Source of the DNA: Osmia lignaria lignaria
Lineage: Eukaryota > Arthropoda > Insecta > Hymenoptera > Megachilidae
Assembly: GCF_051020975.1 (NCBI RefSeq)
Contig: NC_135042.1
Span: 6,223,888-6,287,887 of the forward strand
Direction of reading: 5' to 3'
Length of the DNA stretch: 64,000 bases
The position numbers and the translations under genes are program-made. How positions within the stretch are numbered: position 1 is the first letter of the stretch; every line of letters begins with the position of its first letter. The notes under the pieces were generated by a model. It saw only the letters and a list, made by a program, of their open reading frames with translations. It searched no databases and was not told the origin of the DNA. This document shows positions 35,153 through 46,812 of the stretch, piece after piece.

Positions 35153-35268
35153 TTGGGGAACCAAGGATTTGAACCGAGGACCTTCAGATTGCGAGTCATG
35201 GATCCGCTGCGTGGTTAGACACACGACTCGCAATCTAAAGGTCCTCGGTTCAAATCCTTGGTTCCGAA
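35153..35268. repeat. Central tRNA-like palindrome of foldback copy 2
   Basis: Nearly perfect inverted arms of about 43 nt flank a loop of about 27 nt. The right half holds GCTGCGTGGTTAGAC, close to a tRNA D-arm and A box, then CACGACTCGCAATC, like an anticodon arm with a CTCGCAA loop, then GGTTCAAATCC, like a T-arm and B box. The 3' side of the anticodon stem does not pair, so it is not a working tRNA. This copy preserves the tRNA-like signals better than the one at 22818. Confidence 0.6.
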
Positions 35269-35353
35269 TTTTTTTTTTTTTTTTTTTTTAATGATAATTC
35301 TTATGTAATAGTTATTCAAAAAGATACAAATTATCATTAAAGAAAAAAAAAAA

Positions 35354-35400
35354 AAGGATTTGAACCGTGGATCTCTAGATTGCGAGTTGTATGTGTTTGT
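35354..35400 (-). repeat. Right partial tRNA-like unit of foldback copy 2
   Basis: This is the inverted counterpart of 34999-35053. Reverse complemented it reads through CTAGAGATCCACGG into the B-box-like GGTTCAAATCC. It is truncated at its outer edge next to an A run. Confidence 0.5.
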
Positions 35401-35552
35401 CATACTTCAGAAAATAAGGAACTGTAATTGTTAATATCTTTTAAACAATTAGCCGTCTGTCCCCAAAAGGGGGTATAGGCGTGTTCAGTTCGACGAGCTC
35501 TACAAGTTGGCAGTTTCATTAATAAGTGAGTGTAACACTTGGGTAGTTCCCC

Positions 35553-38500
35553 TCAGTAGCTGTACTTTCAATCGAACTACGCCAGATTCGCGTCAATCCG
35601 GATTTAAAAAAAAAAAATAAGAAAAACTTTGAAAAGTTAAGAAACGAAGGAAGCCGATCAGACTCATACTGCAAGTTCTAAAGACCTTTTTTGTCGAGGG
35701 GTTCGCGAGGAGAGAAAAGAAGGGACAGGATTTTCGTTGGCCAGGCGTGTGAACCACCCGGCCAGCGGTTCCTGGCTCGTTTTTGCGCGTCGAAAAGGAA
35801 ATGAAGAAGAGAAGGAAAGTCGTTCTTTAATGCCTCGCAGCGAAATTCGCAAAACGTTCGGGAACAGCTGCTGGCTTGACGTCCCAGCGCGTTTACCAGT
35901 CATTTCCTCCTCGCTCTTTCTCTCGCCTCGTCTTCCACCTTGCTGTTGTCGTATTTCCGTGCGTCTCGAAAATCCACTTCCGGCGTCTTCGCGCCACGGC
36001 TTCGGGATTACTCCCTGTCAAAGAGGACAGGGCTGGTCGATGAATAAACACTCTTTCGGCCGGAAACGAGTCACCCTTTCGAGCGGTTCCGTCGTTTCCG
36101 CGTTTCGATGACGAATTGATTCTAGATTTCCTTTCTGTTTCTCTTCTGTCGCTGACCGGAAGAGAAAACGATCGATTAGCACATATTCATCAGTGGCGAA
36201 AATTCACGGTACGCGTTGCCTCTCCATTCTTGGTGGTATCTGTTTCTTTCAAGGCGTTCGTTCGAGTGGTGTGTTTGACCGGTGAAAGGGTTAATCCGGC
36301 TGACTCGGCTTCTAAGAAAAGGGAGTCCGGGCAAACAGGTGTATCTCCCGGAGAATGCCGAGGGGGAAGGAGGTGAACGGGATAGCCGGGGCTGTGACCC
36401 TTTTGCCAACCTTCCTTTCGCAGAGCCGCGTGTACAATAGAGGTCAGACTGAAAGGGATTCGAGTCTGTATCACGACCGTGGTACATTCTTTTCATGCTT
36501 TCGTGACAGCTCGAGCGGGTTAATTCCTTTAGAAATCCAGCATTTGAAACATGTCCAACAGGCACCGTTTCTACATCTTTCCGTACACGAGCTCCGCATG
36601 TTCCACTTCGATGGACGGAGCTAGAAAATCAATTTCAAACAGTTGATCGGTTTGATAGCTCGATTATCAACGGGTAACAACGAATCGCCCGCCTATTAGT
36701 TCTCCTATCTTATCGCATAATGAACGCGTTTTAAAGGCGCGATACCAGGGACCTGATTCCTCTCGCTGCTTTAAATTATTACCCAGCCGAAGGAGAACAA
36801 TAGTGTCTAATGGCAGTTTTGTCTTATCGGTTCCTAACGCGTCGTTCACGCTTTAAGACGGCGTACCACTTGATAATTCTCGAGCACTCGAAGTCCTTGT
36901 GCCGGTTGCTAAGATCGGTATTTAACAGCTAATCGAACAAGTATTTAATAAGTGTGTAAAGCTTCGGTGAGTAGCCAAGGGGAAATAATTTCGAAGGAAG
37001 ATCGCAATCCACTGTATCTTCTCGAGTGTTCTTAAGCCCGCAATGTCGAGTGTTTTCTCCCACAGCAAAACGAACGAATCGTGGGTAAATGCAAGATTCC
37101 TGTTTCCTCTTATCCGCGAGATAACGCTTGCATCCATCCGGAAAGGAATGCGCACCGACATCGATGCTCTGCAGAAATACTGCGGTACCAATTAACGTTC
37201 GTATTGTTGAAACGCGTTTGAAACCTCTTCTTCGTGGTAGGTAAGTAGGGCAAGGTGATTCCATCCTTTCTCTCGGGCTCTCGCGAGCAGCGGTTGCAAA
37301 TATTTGCGGGAGATCGTGAGAGAAAGAGGGAGAAGATTTTCCCTCCTGTTTGATCAAGGAAATCCTTCGCGCTAAGAGTCTCCATTACCGTTGCGCTGTC
37401 AATTCCATTACAATGTCCCGACAGATTTTCTCGCGGCGGAGAAATAACGGCCGACTTCCGTCATTGAAAACCTATATTAACCGTTCCTTTGCCTCGGTGG
37501 ATGTAATTGGAAACTTCCATTAATATACGCCGGGAGACTACTAATTTCCAAATTGCTAAGGATAGGGTAATCGTTAGGATGGCGTAGAGAAATGGATCGA
37601 AGGATGATGAGATAAAAATGTTAATTATCAGCGTCACGAATACGTGACACAGACCGGCCGTCGAAGCGTTAACAGTCTCGTTGGGGTCGCGTTAGGCCTG
37701 CAGCACGTTTTCTATCGAAATACACGAGCAGAGTGTGGTTATGTAAATTGGAAGCTAGCGTGTAATCTCGATCGAAGCGTTTTGCTTTGCACGCCTAACC
37801 CAAGATTTTCTCCTATCCTCGAGAAAAATCAATGCCGCTGTGTAATTCGCGGCCAAGCGGAACAACGGCGCGGTATGCTGATCCGCGAAGCGTGTAAGCC
37901 GTCTCGAGGAGACGAAACAAAAGCGCTGTTTTCTTCTATCATCGAGACAACTCGAGCAGCACGCGAGAACTGGCGCGGGGGCCGTTCTGGAATTTGCAGC
38001 AATTTATGGGGGACACGTTGGCTCGTTTACAAGTAGCCGGACGGTGGCACACGGTTCGGTGCAGGCGTCGGGCTTTGACAAATGGATCGAAATTGCCAAT
38101 TATCCGTGCGCCGCGTTTTCTCGCCCGCCAACACGCGGGCTGTGCCCTGTTCGATAAAAATTTCGCGCTCGGAAACGAAGCGTGAACGGGTGGAAAAGGC
38201 GAGTGTCAGTAATCTCGCTTTTTCTCGCGTGTCTCTCGTACGCTACGCGGTTTGTGTTCCCTTTCGATCGTCGATTCTGGACGCGTCGTAGCCGATATCG
38301 TTCACGCACCATCGCAGTCGCACGCGAGAAACAGCCCCTCGAGCACTTTATCCGTCGTAGGCGTTCTACGACCACGTAGCCGAGCGTGAAAAGTAAATCA
38401 ACGCCAGAGCGGCTTGGCTATTGTGTCGGTTATTATTACCATTAGTTATATACTGCTTGTTCCTTTTACGGCTGTAAGTAAGAAACGTTAGGCGAACATG

Positions 38501-41333
38501 GATCCCAAAGTGCTTTATTGAAAAGTTATGGAGAAAAAACAGGATTCGTTTAACCCCTTACATCAGGCGAACAATGCGTGGGTTGATGATAAGCGATATC
38601 GAGCTTCGAGATATTATAAGTTTTGTCAGGTTGAAGAAAGTAGGTGTATTAAGCAATTTACTCTCTATACACATATCTGCGAGAAGGATCTATCCTGTTG
38701 ATTTAAAATAAATTAATAATAATCTCGATTGATCCAATTGATCTGACCTGTGTCTCTCTGTTTTCTGTTGCAGGTAAATCCACTGAACAATCCTATTTAA
38801 TTCTAAGAGAGGTGGACGGTAGGTAATCCGGTAGGAAAAATAATGTTTCGTCGTTTGGGATGGAGGAAAAGGGATTCACGTGTTGGTGACTTTTATCGGG
38901 AACACCATTCCCGTCCGCCTTAACACCTCGTGGGGAAGGAACGGTGATTTATACGAGCTTGATCGGCCGTCCTAAGCCTCTCTCGTTAGAATCGATTGCG
39001 CGAGGGTGGACGAGGAACGCGCGTTGCTTCCATCCCTGGTCACGTTTTACCCCTGCCGAAATTAGGTCGTCTCGACGTTTCGATCAGATTTCTCGAAACA
39101 ATTCTCTCGACTGTCAGCCTGCCGGATATTCTCGAGCAAAGAAATTCGCGTCGATGAAAAATTCGCCAAATGTGAACGTCGCTCGAGGATTCGTTCTCTT
39201 AAAATTCCTTGCATCGACTTTAAAAACGGCACGCTTGTCGTTAAACGTTCAATCGCTCCGAGATTGGCTCGTTAGGCGAACGTTCGGTTCGCGATCCGCC
39301 AGAGGAATAATAATAGCCGAGGAAAGGATAGAGAGAAAAGAGTCGTAGCGTATGTATCGTCTTCTTAACGACGTCTCCTCAGGACGCACGAACCTCGAAT
39401 CAACGATTTATTATCCGTCCCGCGAGGATCAATACCATCGAAGAAGATGCATTCCCACGTTGAAATTGAAATCTATTCGCCTTCTCTTGTCTCTGCGCCT
39501 TCCTCCCCGCCTCGTCCGCGAGCGTTGTTGCGAGTCTTGATTGCCAGTCGGCTGTAAAGAACGTTCGATGCATACGACGTCGGCATGCAGCGGTTGCAAG
39601 AGACAACGACCGACTTCAAGGTAGTAGCAAAGCCAAGTCGTCAGTCGACGGGGCTTATGTAAGCTGCCTAGATGTTTCGAGGTCTGCCGTGCGCTAGGGG
39701 ACGATGAACGCTAGTGCTAGCGATAGTCGTATTTCCCTTTGCTGAGCAAGCTTTTCTTTCCGATCCGAATTTCAGATGGGATTGTGTTTGGAGAAAGCGG
39801 AACGAAAACACCGTACCTAGATGCTTCGGCTATTGTCTCCCGGGAGTAGAATGTAAAAAAAGAAATATGCAAGCTTATTTCACATATTTGTTCTAATTGA
39901 ACACGTGTTTGCTCGCAAACGTTTCAGCAGCCGCGAACGTGTTAAATCGGCAAGCTGATAGCGGGCATATTAGCAAAGTTGCAGGTTTGAGTACATTGTA
40001 TGGCTGATTTGCCATGTACAAGGTGTACGCCGTCAGGAAAACGAGTTTATTAAAAGCAACCACGTTCTGTCGATAGCGATCGACACACTGGCCAAACCGG
40101 AATGTCTCGTTCGCGTTGCAGCAATTTCCGTGACTGCATTCGAAAGCTTAAAGAATGCAACGAGGCCCTCCCCCTCGTGGCTGAATGGGTTCCGCGAAAG
40201 AAAACGTGTCAACGGGTATCACGTGTCCCTTCGTCGTGGAAAGCAAACGTACCCGGGACAATTTCTACCCGGTTTGAAGGATACGCCGGTGGGTGCAGAC
40301 GGCTCCCAAATGACGCGTACCATTCGAATCTCGTCGATCTTTATACGCCTTCCCTCCCGACAGTTCCATCAATTTCTATATACGCGAAAGGAAAGATACG
40401 CCCACGGTGGATGTAAAACGCGGCGAGAGTCTCTTTCTCTCTGGAGAGTCTTGTAACGGGGCGTTTTATTCAGAGCTCGGATCCTGCTATCGACAACTCA
40501 TCGAACGAGATAATGGAAAAATGACGGCTACCACCGGTTTCTTGATAGGCTACCGTTCAAAAGCCTTTTCTTTAAAGCAGCTTTTTATATACCTCGGTGG
40601 ACCGATTACGAATAATTGGATGCAATTGCCGCGATTAGAGTAGCTCGAACCACCCGTTACTTTTCCTCCTTCTTGATCTTGTTGCCTCTTAATTTGCTGT
40701 TACCGCGTTCCTCGTCCAACGCCACGATTCCATGGGCTCGGGTAATTCGATGCTTACGATCGGTTTCTATGGGACGATTTACGGGAATCATACGTTGGCA
40801 GTGTAGAAGATGAATTCGCGATGACACGCGACGAGGCACGCGTTTTCCTGCATTCCCAGGCGCCTTGGGCAAACGGTGCACCCGTGTAACGAGCTTCATT
40901 TTTAATAATTTTCTACCACACGTGAATTTTTACACGTAGAATCGATGCTCTCGAAGTAGAGTCGATAGGACGGAGAAAAGGATGAGGGGGGAATGCTTCT
41001 AGACGAGGTATCGGAAAAGCGATTTCAGCCGACGTCGCTCATACTTTATCCGATAAAACGAGAGGTCCGGCGACGAACGTCGATTTTAACTTGAAAAATT
41101 CGCGTTTAAGTTGTTGATCGATAGAGAAAATATCGGTTGGTTTAAGCAAACGTTTCAAGGAACCCGCAATCTTCTCGGCCAGACTCGATGATAGGTCTCG
41201 ATTGACCTTTCGTCGGTGTCGTAGTTAAGTTCCTTCCAGACACGGGTTGTATCTTCGAACTTTCGATCGGATGTCGTCGAACTTTCCGACCAGCAGCTCC
41301 GAACAACTCCCCGGACCCAGGTCGGACATTTAA
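35553..41333. other. Noncoding stretch, no gene recognised
   Basis: Overlapping Arg/Ser-rich frames only. A lone MITE-end-like GGTGAAAGGGTTAA lies at 36281-36294. TTTTCTGTTGCAG at about 38760 looks like a splice acceptor, but the sequence behind it closes after eight codons, so no exon is called. Confidence 0.55.
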
Positions 41334-41371
41334 ATGCAAATACACTTTTTTACTTATATTTATATGCAAAT
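41334..41371 (+). promoter_or_regulatory. Pair of octamer sites upstream of the sugar transporter gene
   Basis: Two exact ATGCAAAT octamers, at 41334-41341 and 41364-41371, are spaced 30 bp start to start, close to three helical turns. POU-domain factors bind this octamer. The pair lies about 1.2 kb before the transporter start codon, so a link to that gene is only an inference. Confidence 0.35.
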
Positions 41372-42536
41372 ATGGGCGTTCCCGCGCGGCGGATGGGAGC
41401 TGGCTGGGACGCGGCGCGAATAAAAACGGCGGGTATTTGAGAAAAGGCAATGTTCGCTCGCGATACCTTGCAATTATCCTCAGTCGAGCCATCTACCAAT
41501 CACGGTGACTGAAATTCTCGGTTTTTCACCTTCGTTTTATCAAAATTCCTGAAACTTGAAGATCAAGTGAGACGAGTCGCGTAACGACGTGCCGTTTCTT
41601 CGAGTACTCGATCACTCGGGCATGTATCGTTATCGGCAAGCAGACTGCATTTTCCTGTTCTTTATCTTCCTCCGATTTTTCCGGATTCATTTGTTCGAGG
41701 AACTTTACTAGAACCATCGAGCTTTCCTAGTGTTTTCACCGAAGGCGACGGAAAACGGCGTCGAGCTTTTTCCGCGATGAATTTTCGCGGGAATTCAAGA
41801 AATTCGCAGATGTCGCGAGGGAATCTCAGCGAGGAGACGTTTAAAATGTAGATGCACTCATTTAAATACCTTGGTCCGCGTTCGCGATTTAATCGTCCTC
41901 GTTTTCTTCGGCCCTTGCCGTGTTTTTCCCCCCCTTTCTCTCGCCGCCATTATCTCGACAAGGGTGCTCTTTCTTTCAGCGTTGCGTCGAGGGGCGAGAG
42001 AAAGAGATAGCCGATCTGTAATCCGAAAGTTGTCAGCCGCACATCGCGCTGCCCTAATGGAATTTGAATGTCGTTAGCCGAAGTAACCGGGCGTGAGGAA
42101 GGGACCTTATCCCTATTACCGCCTCCTCGTCGACCCCTCTCCTAGTTTGTGCCGATGATACGGCCTCTGCCGCAGGTATCGCCCTTCAGGACGAGCCTTT
42201 CTATCCGGCCAAGTTTATTGGAGCGCGAAAACGCGTCGGGTTAGGATGATCGTTCTTTTCCTTTCTTTCTCTCTTCAACCTTTGTTCCATGTACTATTTC
42301 TTTCGACGCCCATTTCTGTGCAAGAACGATCATACAGGGCGCGTCAACCCCTCCCGAAACTTTCAACTAAGCATGCTTTAACGCGTTTAATCCTTCATTA
42401 TCACATCAAGATTTGAAAAGCTGCGAGACAAACCATAGTTTGCACTTATTTTCGGATCGCGTTATAGAAGGAAGGATCGATTCGACGTGAGAAACAAACG
42501 AACGGAATTTTGAATCGACAGCAAGATTTTCGAAGA
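41372..42536. other. Upstream region of the sugar transporter gene
   Basis: No exon or clear core promoter was found. No TATA box is obvious close to the start codon. The 5' UTR start cannot be placed, and an upstream noncoding exon is possible. Confidence 0.5.
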
Positions 42537-44712
42537 ATGGCAGACGACAAAGAAGACTTCAAGAAGCTCTTCAGGAGAAGGCTTCCTCAGTACATGGCTG
42601 CGACAGCAGGTTCTCTATTCTCTCTTGAACAAATTTCGTGACGCGATCGACACTCGCGCGAATCTCCTTCACTTTCCGATAAACCGTGTCTAACCTATCG
42701 TTGATAAAATGTGTTGCTACGAAACGCGCGATTATCGATCGACGAACGAAGGTTCTGTTATCGGACGGGAATAGTTTGAGAATTTGAACGAATCGATGCT
42801 TTCTTAGCGTGCTTGGGTGGATTCTCGTTGGGAACCAGTCTAGGATGGAGCGCGCCTTGCGTGGAAATATTGAAGAGCCAGTACAATTACAACGTGTTCT
42901 CGACCAACGTGGTCGCTTCCGTGCTTCCACTGGGCGCAGCATTGGGCATGATCGTGGTGCCATTTTTGATCGACAAGATCGGCCGAAAATGGACGATGTT
43001 GGCGCTCGTACCACCGATGCTCCTCGGTTGGCTCCTCATCATTTCCGCCGTGTCCGTGGTAGGCTTGGTGATCACTGGCAGATTTTTAATCGGCGCCTGC
43101 GGGGGTATGTGCTGCGTCGCGGCGCCGATGTACACCGCTGAGATCTGCGAGAAGCAGATCAGAGGTACGATCATGTGATCTTGGGTCGTTACGTATCCAA
43201 TTGGAAACATAGAAATTGGGTACGGAATGATCTGATGTGTCGCTTTCGAACGATAGTATTTGCTTCTCTAAATGGTAAAGTAATGATAGAATATGCCTTT
43301 TGAGGACAGACGGGCAATAACTCCTTCTATCTCTATCTCGTTCCATTTAGAAAGGTGATTCACGCTTCATTCTCTCTGTACTCGACTCGCTCTCGCTCTA
43401 ATCTTGGAATCTGAATAATCTTCCTCTATCACGATAGCTCTAAAGAAAAGTCTAAACCGAATCTGTGTTCCTCGATCAGGCACTCTGGGCGTGTTCTTTC
43501 AATTATTGCTCGTGATCGGGATTTTGTACGCTTACTGCTGCGGCTACAGTAGGAGCGTCATCTGGACGTCGGCGTTGTGCGGCGGGACGCCCATTCTGTT
43601 CGCCTGTGCCATGATCTTCATGCCGGAGAGTCCGCTTTACCATTTGTCGAAGAACGACGAGGATTCCGCGAGGAAGTGTATGCGATTCCTCCGTGGACCG
43701 GACACAAATTTCGATTCAGAGATCGACGCTTTCAAAGTTAGTCCTTGGATTCGTCAAGAGACACCTATTCAGAGCGACAGACTCTGATTAAGGTATTTTT
43801 GAATTTCTAATGTGTTTCAACAGGAACAGGTAGAACATAGCCACAAGCAGAAGGTGAAACTGTCGGTGTTCCTGAAGAAACCTGTGCTAAAAACCCTGGG
43901 ACTCGCGTACGGGATGATGTTCGCGCAACAATTCAGCGGGATTAACGCGGTGATTTTCTACGGGGAGACGATATTCAAGCAGACCGGCGTCGAGATGGAT
44001 TCTCTGCTTCAGGTGGTCATCTTCGCGGTGGTCCAAGTTTTCGCCTGCGTTGTCTCGGCCCTGTTGGTCGACAAGGTGTTGAGATACCCTCCGGTGATTC
44101 GAACACCGTGCTCGTTCGAATCTTACCGAGCACGGTGTTCAAGGTTGGATCATTTAAAACAAGGGAGGTCGTTTTTGTAGCTGGGTCGAAAGTTCCTAAT
44201 GATGTTATCCATGGGCGCGATGTCCCTCTGCTTGCTGGCCCTCGGTGTCTTCTTCCTGGTGAAGAACAAACAGCCCGACAAGGTTTCTCACATCTCTTGG
44301 TTGCCACTCACGTCTGCCTGTCTCTACATCCTGACCTTCTGTCTTGGCGCCGGTTAGTACAACGATCATCGATCTCCGATTTCATGAATCTCGATCTCGA
44401 TCAGAAGGGTCGGTTAATCTTTCGATGAAAATAGGTCCCATACCGTGGGCGTACATGGGCGAGATCTTCCCTGCGAAGCTGAAGGGTGTAGCTTCCTCTA
44501 GCGCGGCTTTCTTCAATTGGATCCTAGCTTTCACGGTAACGGTGTCGTTCTCCACCGTGACCGACACGATCGGAAACGCGCCCACGTTCTTCATCTTCTC
44601 CATAATTTGCACCCTGAGCGTGGTATTTCTGATGTTCTTCATGATCGAGACCAAGGGGAAGACTTTCGCCGAGATTCAGCAGGAATTTGGCACGTTCGAT
44701 GTGGAGGACTGA
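42537..44712 (+). CDS. Facilitated trehalose transporter Tret1-like, 462 residues
   Basis: Six exons: 42537-42609, 42808-43164, 43480-43736, 43824-44075, 44181-44352 and 44435-44712. The introns are 198, 315, 87, 105 and 82 nt, all GT-AG, and the frame is unbroken. The product is a 12-helix major facilitator of the sugar porter family. Visible motifs are GRK (83-85) in the loop after helix 2, GRFLIG (115-120), PMYTAEI (131-137), PESPLYHL (192-199), QQFSGINAVIFY (264-275), DKLGRK (312-317), GPIPWAYMGEIFP (371-383) and ETKGKTF (442-448). This set and the length fit insect Tret1-like proteins, which move trehalose or other sugars down their gradient across the plasma membrane; the substrate here is inferred. 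The cytoplasmic N-terminus is short (about 18 residues). The start has a GAAGAATGG context and is the only ATG that leads into helix 1. The family is large in insects and orthology cannot be assigned. No other copy is in the window. Confidence 0.93.
44101..44140 (+). repeat. Perfect 14-bp hairpin inside intron 4 of the sugar transporter gene
   Basis: GAACACCGTGCTCG, a 12-nt loop, then CGAGCACGGTGTTC. The stem is perfect and GC-rich, so the RNA hairpin would be stable. It starts 25 nt after the donor and ends 40 nt before the acceptor of a 105-nt intron. Confidence 0.8.
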
Positions 44713-44801
44713 CAAGTGGAGGTTCGAAATGAATCCAAGGAGAAGAGGGAAAACTCGATGACCCAAAGAATGGATAGCTTTATAATTCAATTTATCCGTA
44801 A

Positions 44802-44807
44802 AATAAA
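44802..44807 (+). other. Polyadenylation signal of the sugar transporter gene
   Basis: AATAAA lies about 90 nt after the stop codon, at a normal distance for a short insect 3' UTR. No other AATAAA comes between. Confidence 0.6.
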
Positions 44808-44812
44808 TGTTA

Positions 44813-46452
44813 TCGTAACTCGAGGTAAACGAACGCGACTCTATTAATACTATAGAAAATAATCAAGGCAAACGATTTTAATCAGAAACCACCCTTTTGT
44901 GTTTAAATTGCACCAGGGGGGTTGAAGAGAAAAGAGTCGTTCGTGTTGCCACGCTTTCCGGAGAGACGAATTCCTCTCAAAGCGTCGGAGGAGAAGGGAA
45001 GCAGGATGCTAAACTTGAACTCGGGATTATGCGGCTCGAGCATGCACGTATGTGCATCGACACGCACAATGGCGTATCCACGCACCCACCGGGTGCCTTG
45101 CCCTTGGAAGCGGGTCTCGAGCCGACAATGATCCGCTTGTGGCTGGCTCCACTCGTTTCGAATGAAAAATCCGCTGAGATTAGTGCACGAGCAGAGTTAC
45201 GCGTGTAACGAGAAGCCCCGACGTTTGAGCGGAAAAAGGCATGAACGCGTTCTTTCATGGACGTTGACCCGAGAGAGGATAATCGAAGAACATCGACTTG
45301 ATCAATGAGCTTGATTGATGTTCCACGATGCGCTGGAACTTACGAAACCTCTCTATTTCTCTTTTTCTAATAACGGCTTAAGTTTTTCCAAGGAAGAAGG
45401 GAATAAACGATGTCGTTAGGGGTACTTGACCGTTGCAACGTCTCGGGATCTTTGACCCGATCGTAGTCTTTATTTTTACGATACACAATCATCAGAAATC
45501 TATTAACAGGGTAGGGTTGCTCTGGTGATAGCTCGAAGGGGGTGATACGACCCCGTGGTAACGTCGGATTGCACGCAGCGACGAGGAACGACTGCACACG
45601 GACGTGCATTTGTCATGCAGTTGCTGTCGCCTTGGTAGGCGTTCGCTTTCATCGATTATGCATTCGAATTTATATTTATGAAGCGTAGTAGCTGCGCTCG
45701 TATCGCCGTTCTAATAATGGATGCTGCTATAAAACCTTCTCGTCGTTGCTCGCTGCCTACGCTCCAGCGTTGTCTCCGTTGCAGATTTTCCGCTTTATGT
45801 AGTCGGCACGTTTCGCGGATCTGCTTTACGGATTTCGGGGGAAATATTTCAACGGGAGTGATTCCATTTCAGCGACTCGTAGCCGGATGTTTTCGATTCC
45901 GCGACCCGGGTGAAGGTGAGCAACGGGTGATCGCGGTTACGAATATATTATTCATTTTTTCATGTTATTATAGTAAGTCAAGGTGTCGACTTTAAGAAAA
46001 TCGACGTATGGTACGTACGCGGGGCGCTCGTTTCCCTTCGTCACCAAATAAATTTACCGGCGAAACCGAGAGTATAAGAGAGAAAGGAGGCAGGTCGTAA
46101 GAAACAGCCCCGAAGCGGGAGGGCAGGCGAGACCAGACGAGTTTTTCGCGCGTTCCCGCAAGAACGGACCCGGTTCTTTCTTCGTGGGAAGAAAGCAGGC
46201 TTCTGGAAGCGACAGGGGAAGAAAGTCGCCAAAGGACCTTTGACGGGATATCACGGTCGTCGACTAACTGATTGAATGCGTTTTCGAAATTCTGGTTTCA
46301 GACTCGGAAACGTGTTTCTTCATGACAATTCTGTATAAATTATATTTATTCATAATTCTATGATATTCGGACGTTTTGAACGTGTTTGACGTTGAAAACT
46401 CGTTCCATTAGAGTGAGAACGATCTTATCTGGTGCATTACTGACAAAACCTG
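44813..46452. other. Noncoding stretch, no gene recognised
   Basis: Downstream flank of the sugar transporter gene. Several frames of 80-105 codons overlap on both strands without family similarity. I see no repeat or RNA gene here. Confidence 0.55.
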
Positions 46453-46812
46453 TTAACACTTGGAGTACCGCGTTAACATTCTATTTCCGATAAACGAAGT
46501 ACTATATTTTATATTCAAAGAGGTGTTAGAATTCGTGTCGATTTTCTCCTCGTCATTGGCGCGGATAAATGTGGACCAGACTCGATCCATCCCGATATCC
46601 TTTTCAAGCGACGCTGGACCGACCCAGTGGTCGTGCACGGTAGTCGATCGCTCGAGAGAGCCAGTTCGAACCGTGTCTCTTGTATATTTCATGAACGTCG
46701 AGTTTCCATCCTCGTCGGTGCACCGCCAGTACAGAAGGTCCGTGCACGTTGCTGACGTGGATACCGAGCCACGCACGATTCCATCGGCCAACCATTTTAT
46801 TATACGCGACAT
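46453..46812 (-). CDS. Unidentified open frame with coding character
   Basis: A 119-codon frame ending in TAA, with a balanced composition (W, C, D, E and T well represented) and a preference for codons ending in C or G in its first 90 codons. A splice-acceptor-like TTTTCCACAG lies just upstream on the same strand (near 46819), so it could be an internal or terminal exon. However, an overlapping frame on the same strand is also open for over 60 codons, which weakens the case. I recognise no domain, signal peptide or membrane segment. It could be a pseudogene fragment or a chance frame. Confidence 0.25.
   Translation of the reverse strand: MSRIIKWLADGIVRGSVSTSATCTDLLYWRCTDEDGNSTFMKYTRDTVRTGSLERSTTVHDHWVGPASLEKDIGMDRVWSTFIRANDEEKIDTNSNTSLNIKYSTSFIGNRMLTRYSKC

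Larger units (their letters stand above)
34831..35552. mobile_element. Foldback element with tRNA-like core, copy 2 (more complete)
   Basis: The left end is GGAGAACTACCCAAGTG and the right end, reverse complemented, GGGGAACTACCCAAGTG. The order is outer arm, partial tRNA-like unit (34999-35053), AT-rich spacer with a long A run (about 35112-35144), central palindrome (35153-35268), AT-rich spacer, inverted partial unit (35354-35400), and inverted outer arm. The element therefore mirrors itself at three nested levels. It shares arms, core and spacers with the copy at 22585-23233 but keeps the left partial unit that copy lacks. It encodes no transposase and shows no clear target-site duplication. 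The left flank reads ATAC in both copies, so the true end could lie a few bases further out. Confidence 0.7.

Noticed and set aside
38748..38800. Splice acceptor followed by a terminal exon
   Set aside because: A good polypyrimidine tract and CAG are present, but the frame closes after eight codons and no donor in phase could be linked to it with confidence.
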